Below, in pieces: positions 20,406 to 31,620 of a DNA stretch of 64,000 nt (position 1 is the first letter of the stretch; each line of letters opens with the position of its first letter). The notes under the pieces are model-generated. The model was not told the origin of the DNA, did not search any database, and saw nothing but the letters and a program-made list of their open reading frames with translations. A program made the translations under genes and the position numbers. Location of the stretch: contig NW_003314291.1 of the NCBI RefSeq assembly GCF_000143415.4, positions 1,658,935 through 1,722,934 on the forward strand. Direction: 5' to 3'. The DNA comes from Selaginella moellendorffii. Its lineage: Eukaryota > Streptophyta > Lycopodiopsida > Selaginellales > Selaginellaceae.

Positions 20406-21314
20406 TGTAAGCGACTAATTTTTCCATTTCACTTAACCACACCTCCGACCACTTGGAGGAGTCTCGTTCACAACCTCCATAAGCCCAACTCAGGACTTGG
20501 GGCTTGCTAGCCCCGAGAATGGCATCCATGCCACTCAACCTTAGCACTTGGTCCAAGTGCTCCACGTGTCCGATCCCATGATCGACACCCCAAGGTACCA
20601 CCGACGTGTCGGCCCGTTACGCTAAGGCCATGCCCATTTACCTTGGTCACACTGGTGGTTCAACACCACCTACATTCCAATCCCATCTCTCAAAGACTGA
20701 GTCGTCCGTCCATGAGTGATCATCCCAGATCCAGTCCTTAACATCCTTAGGATGCCTACAGACATGGGGAATAGCCTTCCCCAATATCTCTGTTCCGGTC
20801 CCCACCAAGTCCCTTTCTGTCCTTGGCTGTGTTCGCCAACACTGCCACTGGATCAAGGCCCACCGGCCCGACCACTAAGTCCCACTATCCTCTAGGACTT
20901 CCTCACTGTGTGACTGTGTCCTTGGTTACCACACCAGAGGGCTACCCCTCTTCCTTTCCACAGTCTGGGACCTTGGGGCACCATTTCGGAACACCGTGGC
21001 CTTACGCAAGCCTCATAGGTACTCTCCCCGCCTTTCGTCTTTAGGTGCTCTAGCCATGGGCTTAGAGCAGGGTTCCGTTGAGCCACACCAGGTATCCAAG
21101 TAGGTAGTGCCACCCACACTTGGACTGGGAGCATCGGCCAGTCGATCTCCCGGGGGAACTAGAGCCGGCTCTTGAACACTTCACCAAGCTACCCCGCTTG
21201 TCGGTCCGTGTTCACTCTAGTCTTGGACTTCCCAGTGGGCAGCTCATCACCCAACACTGGGTGCGGCCTTCCTGGGCCAAACTGGCCTTTCCTGGCCAAA
21301 CTGGCTCCACTATG
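20406..21314 (-). repeat. LARD A 5' LTR, truncated
   Basis: Nearly identical to 14616-15531 over its 909 bp, which implies recent insertion. It ends abruptly at the transposon terminus after CTCCACTATG; the array-bearing half of the LTR is missing on the other side of the transposon. Confidence 0.87.
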
Positions 21315-21335
21315 CTCTATTTTGTTAAAGTGGGA
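21315..21335 (+). repeat. Terminal inverted repeat, transposase-side end of copy R
   Basis: Begins CTCTATTTTG and ends TTAAAGTGGGA. It matches the reverse complement of 32902-32922 at 20 of 21 positions. The mismatch is a CG to TG change. Confidence 0.88.
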
Positions 21336-21934
21336 TTTATTCAGTAAAATGGGACTAGGTACAAATTTTCAAGTATTTGAAAATGACGTGAAATTATATG
21401 TTTTTTGTCCAGGGGCTAGACATATCTGGGGCATGGTGACTAGCGCGGTGACTTTATGTCCAGACTGAGTCCATCTGGTTGTATAATAAATCTCATTGTC
21501 AAGGTGAACAAGCCGAATCTGAAGCTAAAGAAGAGCGATGGCATGCGCGCACACACTATTTGTTTGTTCATTGAGCGTGTGGTGAGCTTTCCAAGATGAA
21601 CGTCATTCCTATTAGCCAGACATATAACTTAATGGTGAGAACATTTAGATATTATTCAATGTTATCTTTTTCTAACGAATCTAATTGTGAAGGTGTAGCA
21701 AGAGGAATTGCTAGTCTGGAGAAGTCATTTAACTCATTTGACCCTTAGTGTATTTTCATGAAACTAAATAACATTCATATTATTAAGGAATTTCTCTAGT
21801 ACCTTTTTTTTACGACATAGAGGCTTGCATTTCTTTCAAAGGTGATTTAGTAAAAGGCCTGAGGGCACATGCCATTCTATTTCTCAAACCGGTATTAAGA
21901 TATACTAGTGCAAAGGGAAAAAGGTATTTGGTGA

Positions 21935-24900
21935 TCAAGTAAATGGCATGAGGGCACACGCCATTATAAGCCTAAGCGCTAGTGGACACCTCCTTTTTGG
22001 TACTCTCAGCGGTACTATCATCCTTCTCCGGGTCAGTTGTTTTGCTCTTGCTGCATCTTTTGCATGGTCTGGCAAGGTGATGGTGGCACTCTGCTTCCGA
22101 ATCCAACCATGCACAACATTATCCACCGATATGCTCATGCTGGGATCCCTTGGATTCAGCACCCATCTCTTTTCTAGGCAATCGTTCGTATATCCGGAAC
22201 TTGGCTTGAACCACTCCACAGTTACATTGAAGGAGTTAGTTTCCGCGTCCTCCTCTGCATCAGTGATGCAGCGCCCCACCCATATCATTTGTTTTTTATT
22301 ACTGGGTCTGACAAGCACGACCATTCCTTTGCAGACCTGTACTGGATTGAATGCTGAATCCGGCTTCTTGTTCCTCGGCCCACAATAGTGATCCTCAACA
22401 TCGTTATCTGTCACTGCATTTCCAGAGGACATTGTTCCGCTACTATCTGGTGCTCTGGGTTCTGGCCAAAAGGACTCTTCCAATTCTTTATATACAACCG
22501 GCCCATTTTGGATAGCAGATATAATCTTCTCCCAGTATTCGAGCAAAGGCTTGCACCTCTGAAAATAGGATTCTCCACCAAACACCAACCCCCTCTTCCA
22601 GAAGGCAATATGCTATCTAATCCCGGCCACTATACTTTCCTAGTCTTTGAGTCCATCCGGGTGCATCGGCCGTGGGGAACCCTGAGAAATCATAGGTTCC
22701 CCAGTTATGGGATCTCTCTTGAAGAGTTCAATGCCGTCCACTGGCAGCCACACTGTGTCCCATTCTCTCATCTTGTACCTCATCACTGGAGCACCGTCAC
22801 GCATGCTGAAATGAAACTGAAGAGGCTTGGAGTGGCCAATCAGCGTTTCGGATCCGTCCCTGATGTAGCCTCTTACAAACCCCTTAAAGTCTGGAACCTC
22901 TGTCAGAAGTGCAGCTTCAACAGTGCCTTTGATGCAATTTTGGAATTCATCGTAGAGTTGTGGGAGGGTGAGGACATTAGATCGCCGGAGGGACTCTGCC
23001 AGGTGACTGAACATGGCATCGACGTCTTCATGAGTGTGCCCAACCATGAGAAAGCCAAGTGTAACCGTTTCAAATATGCCTTTGGCAACAAGCATCGCCA
23101 AGTACGCGAAGACGTACATGTTTTTGTTCTCACTGCCAGCATTGTCTGTTTGGAGCAGAAGATGGGGTGGAAGGCCACATCGGCCGCAAGAACTTCCTTG
23201 AGATTCTGCTTCGTTTGGATGAGGCTGTGCATTCACCGGGCGACCAGCCTCGTCGGAATGGCATGAGGCCTCACGTGATAACCCTACAATCTGACGGCCA
23301 ACATATTCACTGGGATGGCATGGGGCCCCACGCGATACTGCAAGCCTTTGCTCCTCCTCCAGCTGAACCCTGTATGGGGTTCGATCGACAAGGGCCTTAT
23401 GCAAGGGTTGGCCGTTCAGCTCAGTTTGCGCACTTTGCAGAGACCTTAAGTGTTTTGCTAGGGACGCAATCATCATGTTTGCACCCCCGCCACCCCATAG
23501 AGGTACAAAGAAGTTCCCATAGTTCTGGGCACCATGCCCATGAGCGATTATGCCAAACAGAGACACAGGCAGCTGCATGGATGAAGAGATTGCCTTGGGG
23601 GTAGGATTGAGTCGAGGTAAGCACGTCTTTTTCTGGTCCATTTTGTCGTGGATGATGCAGAGGTAAGAGTCAGGTCTCTCCATGGAGAGAATCCTGTTAT
23701 GATAATATGCAGTCCTGCAGCTTCTCTGCTCGATGTTGTGGTCGAGCCGCCTTCTAACCAACGTCTCTCGCTCTTGAGCGCTGCAAGAATTCTTCGACAA
23801 AGCCATTTTGATAGCAGTGCACTCGTCACACTTTGAAAAGCTGGAGTACTTTCCTATACTCACATCCCTGAACCTGTTGCTCCACAATCTACTAAATCTA
23901 GATTGGCTCAGCTTCCTGTAGCCATTACTCTGGAGTTCCCGATTCACATCTTCCAATATGGCCCCCTTGGTATACATGGAAGGGAGAACTCGTTGGGTGT
24001 CTCGTGTTCCATCTTCCAAGAGGCGGCTTTTATGTGGTTGCTGCTCGCTACATGTCTCGACAAACCTCTTGAAGATTGCCTCTCCATATACAACATGACC
24101 CCTGGTTTTGTGCGTACCGTCGTTCCCATGGACTGCCTGTTGAACCCTTTGTTCCTCGAACTCAGTTTTGATTCTATAGAATGTGGTTCGAGGGACTCCA
24201 TAAATGATTCTCCATGCCTTCATGCAGACCAAACCCCTCTGGAAGACCATGCCCCCCACCTGATGTTCTGAAGCATCAACAGATGACCGTAATGCCTCAT
24301 ACACAAAATTGCGAGCTGCCTTCCAGGACAATGTCTTGTATCTTGCTCTCTCCTCTTCAATAGCATCCCAATCAGCATGTTGACAGCACCTCCTCTTGCA
24401 ACAAGCAATTGTCGAGACCATTCGAACCTCCATCGCCATTTTTTGCCTTTTCGGTTCGTTGCTCAGATCCCTTTGGCTGCGCTTTAGGAAGGTGTACTTT
24501 CTTTTCCCATGAAGAGATGTTCTGTCATCAGTTGTAGTGGTGTTTGATTGTGAATCCTTCACATTCTCAAACACTAAGTGCCTCAATTTCCACCGCACAA
24601 TGCTTCCAATAGTCAGACTGTTTTCTTCTGTGTCAACAACCTCTAAAATCGCAACTCCAATATCATCCCAGCCCAATTCTTGATTAGCAACCGCATCTCT
24701 TGGATCGACAACTGTGGCTAAGCCCTCAGCTACCACCTCCCCCTCGGGGTTGTTTAGAAACACCTTTGCCTGAATCCTTGTAGCACGGTTCTTAAGATCC
24801 ACGGAGGGAACATGCGTCGCACTTGCGCTGTCCCCAACATCTGCTTTCTTCTGAAGATTTTTCAAGGCAACAACAACATTTACCCCGACGACCATCTCTC

Positions 24901-25078
24901 CTCGTTCAATAGCGACCACATTCCCATCGAAGACAGTTTCTACTGATACAGCAGCATTGCCTTCCCCAAGCCTTTGACAGTGTATAACAAAGTTCCGATC
25001 CATAGACACAAGGGTCCCTTTTGCAACTCTCTTCCCACCATTCAAAATGTAAACCTTTTCCCCAACCCTGAAGGCCAT
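21935..25078 (-). pseudogene. DDE-type transposase-like protein, copy R, two stops and 3' deletion
   Basis: Nearly identical to the copy at 6325-9466. The frame runs 812 codons from 25078 and stops one codon after LKD, where copy L has Gln; the TAG shared with copy L follows nine codons later. Downstream frame resumes (22588 to 21935), but the 933-bp deletion joins DAARA to an unrelated tail. One substitution near the second catalytic Asp (Ser to Gly after TDNA) leaves the motif intact. Probably unable to give a full-length protein. Confidence 0.78.
22042..22043. other. Deletion junction 1 in copy R (933 bp)
   Basis: Sequence corresponding to 9361-10293 of copy L is missing. The four bases AGCA occur at both edges in copy L (9357-9360 and 10290-10293) and once in copy R, a microhomology-type joint. 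Confidence 0.85.
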
Positions 25079-25230
25079 TCTGAAAGTGCAGAAAAGAAGT
25101 TAAGACCATACAAAAAATGATTGGAGAATGGCCTAAATCATAACATACCAAACAACCTCAATAGCATGAGGCCACATGCCATTATTCAAACATGCTATTG
25201 ACACCCACGTGAAATTTCGCATTCACAAAA

Positions 25231-25350
25231 TTGGCATGAGGCCTCATGCCATCTTGATATACACACAGCTGCAGGCAAGTAAAAACATACATGACAATAC
25301 GCTAGCCATGAAATTGCAAGGGCCCAAGATGGCATGTGGCCTCATGCCAT
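25231..25350. repeat. Palindrome-bounded 120-bp unit, copy-R-specific centre
   Basis: Two palindromes (25231-25252 and 25329-25350) flank 76 bp; the inverted symmetry extends outward into the 76-bp part by CTTG/CAAG. In copy L the same two palindromes (6115-6136, 6151-6172) flank only TAGTGGTACCACTA. The two centres are unrelated. It behaves like a tiny inverted-repeat element or an exchange cassette. Confidence 0.75.
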
Positions 25351-27577
25351 TTCTAAATGTGGTCCTAAGCCATTCCATGGTGAACATACCAGGAAGCACA
25401 AGTGCCGAATATCAAGAGGAAGCGGTAGCCACACCAAAGACAGTGCCGCTCGCAACACCGCAACTGCTCGTAGCGCCGCTCGCAACACCGCAACTGCTCG
25501 TAGCGCCGCTCGCACAAACTGCCACTCGCATAAACTGCCGCTCGCAATGGCGCTCGCAATGCCGCAACCGCTTGTAGACGCATAAACCACAGCTCACAAC
25601 GCCGCTTACACAAGCAGCGCTCACTGCGCTCAGCGGAACCAAGAACACGGCGCACAAAAATGATAGACCTAGGAATGAGTTCGAGAATTCAAAAATAACA
25701 CACGCTTGAACGTCACATCAAATCCTCTGACAAACCAGATCTTATGATTCCTCTGACAAATTTCAAACTGAGTAGCTTCTAGACTTTGCTGTCGGAGGTT
25801 GAACTTTGTCACATCATGTCCTTGCCTCGATCCAGCTGTGCCATGTCAGTGATTCGAACTTTGCCATGCCATGTCAGCGATCCGCGCCAAGATTATTCGC
25901 CGTGTAAAGGAATAATTATGCTGTGTGTGTACGTCCATTTATGGCAATATAATGCCACATGCCATTCAAAGAATAATGCTCGACATAAGGCCACACGCCA
26001 TTCAAAGAATAATGCTAGTCGAGCATTTTTTGGTGCATTTTTGGGTTCAAAATTGCATGAGCCCACACGCTATAAAGTTTACCTGTACCAAAAATAGAAA
26101 CAGCTTTATTTACTTGGGAATTTAAGTGGTTGAGGCATTTTTAAACTTACAAACACATGCCCTACTTACATTCCTTTGGTTGCTTAAAATTCAAAAATAT
26201 TATAAACCTTTCTTTTTGCATTTTCAATGTTTTCAATTATGGTTTTTGATTTTCGTAGGACCAGCCTAGTAATCTATTTGCATCCCGTGATGTTTATAGC
26301 TAGCTTTCGTTTGTCCCCTTCGCTAGCCTGAGATACATCTGCTCGGCATCTGCCTCTTACAGCATTTGCCCAGAAAGGGCATCTTTCTTCACGCAGCATT
26401 TGCCACATGTTTAGGGTTTAGGGTTTAGCAATTTAGTAGCTTGATAAACATGCAAATACAGAACTTGATGCAAAATCCTTTGATATGTCACAATGCCCCT
26501 AGGACCATAAACACATTTCAATAGAGAGGGTCCTTTCATTTCATAACTCCTTACGTAGATCTTGGTGAAACCAGAGTTAGTGAAGTTAGTTTCTTGTGAT
26601 CCCGCATCTGATTGTGATGTCCCTTTGCAGTGTCGATGGAAAGGTCAATGCACACCAAACTGTAAAATCTTGGAGCAAAATAACGGTCGGATCTATGGCA
26701 AATGCCCCTGAAACATTGTAAGGCTCATGTGGTCTCATGTGGTGTCCGATCGAGATGCTTCTTTGCAGGGTCATCAAGAAAGACATTGTATACCATTCTG
26801 TAAAATCTAGTTGCGATCTAACGGTTGGATCTCCAGAAAACTCAAAAAAATCTCGCGCGTGTCAGAATATCCTAGGAATATACTCCTATGTGCCCCTGAA
26901 AATGGCATGCGGCCCCACGCCATTCAAGAGATAATGCCAGATGACGCCGAGAATTTTTTGGTGCATTTCTTGGGTTCAAAATTGCATGAGCCCACACGCT
27001 ATAAAGTTTATATTTGCCAAATAGAGAAAAGTTTATCTGTGTCATGTGAGGTAGTTACAGTCCTTTGTGCTTGGCATCTGCCTCTTGCAGCATTTGCACT
27101 GAAAGGGAATTTTTCTCCATTCAGCATTTGGCCCTGAAAATGGCATGCGCCCACACGCCATTGAAGGAATAACGCCACAGGACGCCTGGATTTTTGGGTT
27201 TAAAATGTTTAGGGTTTTTCGGGTTTTTTCAAAATATTTTGGGTCCAACGTTTTTTGGGTTTCTTTGGTTCAAAATTGCATGAGCCCACACGCTATAATA
27301 TTGATTTAAGAGAAAAATAGAAACAGATAGAATTTCTTTATTTAGCTGAACATCTGCCATTTTTGGAAATACAAGATGCTTTGGAATATCCAATCATGCA
27401 TGGTATAAATATAGCGAGGGTATTAAATGATATCCCAATCATGATCTTTCTTTTGGATTTCGCGTGCATGCAATCCGAGGAATGATGACGTTGCGGATTT
27501 CTTTTGGATTTTGCGTGCTTGCATGCGCGCGGCAATCCAGAAATTAATGGTGGCGCCCAAGTCCGAGGAATGATGAC
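25351..27577. promoter_or_regulatory. Divergent intergenic region, copy R
   Basis: Counterpart of 3888-6114 with the same paired palindromes, CpG-rich duplicated 30-mers (25454-25513) and telomere-like tract. No ORF that survives comparison. Confidence 0.5.
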
Positions 27578-28939
27578 GTGGCGGGATTACCAACCGTTGT
27601 GACATTTCGCGCGTGTGAGGTTAGGTTTTGCATTTTGCTTTGTACTCGCGCTCGCACACTCGCGCTCGCGCTCCCGCTCGCATCGCGCTCCCACTCGCGA
27701 TCACGCTCACTTCTCTACAGGTTTCTCGTGTGCATCGGCGTCCACTCGCGCTTGCATCACACTCGCGCTCGTGTGCATCGGCGTCCACTTCAAGACACAC
27801 CCAGTTTGTAACTTCGCCGCCAACTCCGCCGCCCACTCCGCCACCCACACGCAGCCCACTTGGCGTCCCGGGAGATTTCAGCGCCACTCTCCAACTGTAA
27901 GTGGCAGAGTAGCCTTGCTGCTACGATCCGCTGGCATGAGGCCACATGCCATTCAGTAGCAACATTGGCATGCACCGATTGGGCTCTCGAGTGCAGTCCG
28001 GTTACAGATGGCGTGTAGCCTCACGCCATCTTAGGATGCAGCCTCAAGACATCTGACGCGGTGGTGAATGGCGTGTGGCCTCACGTTATTTCCAGCTGCT
28101 AGCTTTTCATCTGTCAGCTCTAATTGTTGTGCATTTCTGAACAGGCGAGGAATTGCGTTCTTCTTCCAGCCACTGTCAATGTGGATGCAGAGAAGGGGGA
28201 GGAGCTCACCAGTTGGACTTTCGGGATGGAAGGCGAGGATCTGATGCTGTACAGCACAGATGGTGGGAGAAAAGAATGCATGGGGATCCTCATCCAAGTG
28301 ACAGACACTCCATGCAGTTCCATGCAAGAATATGGACTGGCACTTGTGGTAGAGACAGCGTCCGCCTTCAAGATCCACCTTGCACATCCTAGCGGCTTCC
28401 CGGAGGGGGGTAGCGGCTATGAGGAATTCCTAGAGGGAGCTAGGGAGAGGTTGTCCAGGAGGCCCACAATTTCAAAGACGCTGCGGGTCTATGAAGATCA
28501 CATGGAATCCACAGACCTCACCTACGGCGATGTTCAAAAACTATATTCCAACATTGAGCCGTTGAGAGTGCCTCCAGTTTGCGAAGCGAAGGGGAAGGGG
28601 GTCGATCTGGAAACTACCCCGAAGCAGAAAAGGGTGGTCAAGCTCAAGCCGACGTCCGACTCTCCTGCTCCAAAAAAGAAGCTACTCGGTGATGCCATTG
28701 CCTCGGGTTCAAACACTACACCCACCAAAAAGAAGAGCCGCAAAGAGCAGAAAGAGCAAGAAGAGGCAGCAAAAATCGTCGCAGATAATAGTACTTGTTA
28801 CTATTCCAACAAAGTATATACAATCGACGTGAGCCGTATCGACATCCAAAGCAAATACAACCACAGGCTAGTATCTGATGAGTGGGTGGAGAAACTGAAG
28901 CAGAAGATGCTGGCAAGTCCAGTAACACCCGACATCGCA

Positions 28940-28946
28940 CCTTACA
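28940..28946. other. Deletion junction 2 in copy R (1035 bp with 7-bp filler)
   Basis: Sequence corresponding to 1454-2488 of copy L is missing. Seven bases CCTTACA are inserted, resembling the adjacent GAACCTTACC, so a templated filler is likely. The joint shifts the frame and ends the first ORF at about residue 284, removing most of the ParB-like domain and everything up to the methyltransferase-like part. Confidence 0.85.
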
Positions 28947-29783
28947 GAACCTTACCGGGTATATGTGAATTCGGATGAGGATCAAAGGTGGAGGAGCATC
29001 GTTTCCCGCGGAGATGAGCAGGTCAAGAACATCTTTTGTGTGATGGACTTCACAAACGAGGAGATCACTCATGCAGACGAAGTCAGCTCCATCATTGACT
29101 TAATGGTGGGACTTGCGGAGGTGGAATCTTCAGTCCACTATATGATCTACGACTCCAAATCCTATCACAAGTTCTGGAAGGCCTTGAACGAGGTGAAGGC
29201 TCGGTTGAAAGGCAAGGAGATGCGGGAGATCCATGGGATAATGGCTAAGAAAAAGATACCGACGAATGTCCGCATCTTCACAGTCGCCCTTGTTATTGGT
29301 CCTGCAGCAGAGTGGGACTGGAGTGACTTCCCAGCTTCGTTCAACAAAGCCGATCGAATTGATCTGAGGGAGGTCAATTTACCCGTGCCTGAGGAACTGA
29401 AGACGGCTATGGAGCTTTCGAATCCAAAGAAAGCTCCAGGTGCAGCATGGGAAATGCTCAGCTGGGTCTTCAACGCAATAGCGGGTGACTCCAAGGGCAA
29501 ATGCGTTGTCGAGTACAACTGCGGCGGACTATTCTTTCGAGCCGCACTACTCAAGGGTGTCCCGTGTGTTGCGGTGACAAACTCCATTGAAGAAGTGACT
29601 TCAATGGAGCATATAATTACAGTTGCCAAAGAAAAACAGTATCTTCTCTACGAACCTGGTGAGTACGCACTTTAAGTTTAAATGTTATCTCACAAGCTCT
29701 GTATGCAGGAGCGTGGCCACCCCCAGATGCTGAAACGGCGTTAACAGCTACTGATGTTAGGCCGAGGTCACAACCTGCACAAG

Positions 29784-30151
29784 GTAAGGTCACGTGAGGC
29801 CTCACGCCATTTTGATTATAGATCGTTGTGAATATTCAGACACGAGGACTGAAAAGCGCACTGGTGGCGCGTCAAAGAAGGACAAACAGACAAGCAATAG
29901 GAAAAAAGGAGGTACAAATTATATTTGCAATGGCGTGTGGTCTCATGCCATTCCTTGCAGGAGACACTTCTTCAAAGGCAAAACAGGCAAGCACCAGCCA
30001 AGCTCAAACTGACAGTGGTCATAAAAAGCGAAAGCACGTTGGACAGTCGTCGGGATCAGAGGCGTTTGATTCGAAAAGGAAGAAGGGTAACGAAAAGATG
30101 ATAAGTAATGCCTCGCGGTTATGGCGTGTGTGCTCATGCCATTCATTACAG
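29784..30151 (+). other. Three short palindrome-bearing introns, copy R
   Basis: Introns 29784-29821 (38 bp), 29912-29960 (49 bp) and 30087-30151 (65 bp). In each, a palindrome ends 9-11 bases before the acceptor (TTTGATTATAG, TCCTTGCAG, TCATTACAG). The other introns of the gene (29659-29708, 30719-30775, 30791-30839, 30948-30994, 31574-31620) are 47-57 bp and lack it. Confidence 0.72.
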
Positions 30152-30469
30152 ATCAAGGGCTGAGTGAAAGGAGCCAGTCACCACCTTCTGACTCAGATTC
30201 CTATGGCAGACTCCCCTTCCCCAATCTCAATGGAGAGGTACAATGGATGAGGGATGCTTTTCAAGTCAGGGCCACGTTTTTCTCATCTCGTCGTCTTCGA
30301 AGGGTGCAAGAACGTGCAGAAACCATGTTAAGACAGTCGGGTGAGGATACGGTCCTAGGTCACGCACTAAAACAGGCTATGGATGTCTTGTATTTTGAGA
30401 TGGAGACTCGGCCAGATGATTTTTCCAAGATGGTCCTGGAAAAACAAGCAATCCAGCCTGAGCAGCCTA

Positions 30470-30670
30470 TGGAAGAAATGCAAGAGGGGGATGAGGAGCC
30501 AGAGAAAGATAATGAGCAGGAAGAGCAGAAGGACGAAGAGGAGAACAAAGAAGAGGAGGACGAAGAAGAGGAGGATGAAGAAGAGGAGGACGAAGAGGAC
30601 TTGGATGGTCCTCACAATGGTGACGATCACAATAACGACGATGACGATGATGACGACGATGGCCAGCCTG
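30470..30670 (+). other. Acidic low-complexity linker in the fusion gene
   Basis: Long Glu-rich run (GAGGAC/GAAGAG units) followed by an Asp run (GACGATGATGAC). Such tracts are common in chromatin-associated proteins. The opposite strand gives a spurious Leu/Val-rich ORF. Confidence 0.8.
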
Positions 30671-31129
30671 AGGTGGCCAAAGAGCAGCGGAGGAAGGTCA
30701 TACAAGACAAACCATCAGGTAAATAATAGTACATCCATTCCTAACCTTTTACCATTTCGAACATTGTCCATGTAGGTCGCAGAAGAAATGGTAAGTAGAG
30801 ATTATTCAGTTGAATTAAGATACAAACTCTAGCCTTTAGTGTCGAGGAAGGATAGTGCCAAGCAAGGGTCGAAACGTATGTCCAATCCTTCAGAATCAGC
30901 AGTGCGCCCAAGTGATATCGGTCCTAGTTCCTCAATAGCAGTTGATGGTAAATACAGTATAGTTGATTCAATGTGCTAATGAGTTTGTTTTTAGTAGCTA
31001 CAAGGGAGGATACCATCTCAATCGAAGGGAGATATTTGGACATGCATATGGATCCGCCAGTGGACTCTACTTGCCTGCAAGAGTCATCAGAGCTGGTGGA
31101 GGCTACTATCCATATCAACGCCAAGCAAG

Positions 31130-31490
31130 CTGACCACGCTCCACTTGATGCTGCCCATACCACTGAGTCAATCTTGTCCACGTATCCAACTGACGGTGAC
31201 CAGGCGCCATTGGACCTGCATGAGGCCGCCCCAGCCGCCGAGCCGGTCGTATCCTCATTTCCAACATGTGCCCAATCGTCTGACTACGCGCCGTTGGAAC
31301 CTCCCTACACCGCCCCTGCTGCCTGTTCGGTCATGTCCACTTTGCCAACGGAGGCACCAGCTGAAATGGCGTGTGATCACACGCCATCGGAACCACCCCA
31401 TGCCACTGTTGAGCCAGTTGTACCAGAGTCTACAGCTGAAATGGCATGTGCCCACACGCCATCGGATGCGATTGACCCCACATTGCAGAG
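31130..31490 (+). repeat. Degenerate 25-30-residue repeats with two embedded palindromes
   Basis: About five units with the pattern (D/H)xAPL(D/E)xP ... SxxPT. The fourth and fifth units carry palindromes (31366-31387, 31441-31462) read in frame as EMACDHTPS and EMACAHTPS. The right half of each palindrome aligns with the start of the ordinary repeat unit (GACTACGCGCCGTTGGAACC), so the palindromes may have arisen within the repeat or replaced part of it. Confidence 0.6.
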
Positions 31491-31620
31491 GAGAGTATTT
31501 CCGCCCTTCACGTTTCCTCGACCAAAACCCTCTGAACGACCATCGGGAGCACCATTCGCTAATATTGTAGATGGTAAAATTGACTTGTACCATTTTTTAT
31601 GCTAACGCATTTCATTTCAG

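Larger units (their letters stand above)
14616..21314 (-). mobile_element. LARD A: large non-coding LTR retroelement
   Basis: LTRs at 14616-16261 (3') and 20406-21314 (5', cut by transposon copy R) flank a 4.1-kb internal region without gag or pol. A tRNA-iMet-type primer binding site (TGGTATCAGAGC on the minus strand) is at 20391-20402, and a GGGTGGTGGAG polypurine tract precedes the 3' LTR. It depends on another element for its proteins, possibly the local gypsy family, with which it shares the polypurine tract and LTR core. Confidence 0.87.

Noticed and set aside
22388-23266. 292-codon ORF antisense to the transposase (also 8137-9015)
   Set aside because: Shadow of a highly conserved coding strand; no motif and no start context.
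27578-27959. Coding first exon of the ParB-like gene within the Arg/Ser low-complexity ORFs
   Set aside because: The frame of the best candidate does not join in phase with the acceptor at 28144; it may be an untranslated leader.
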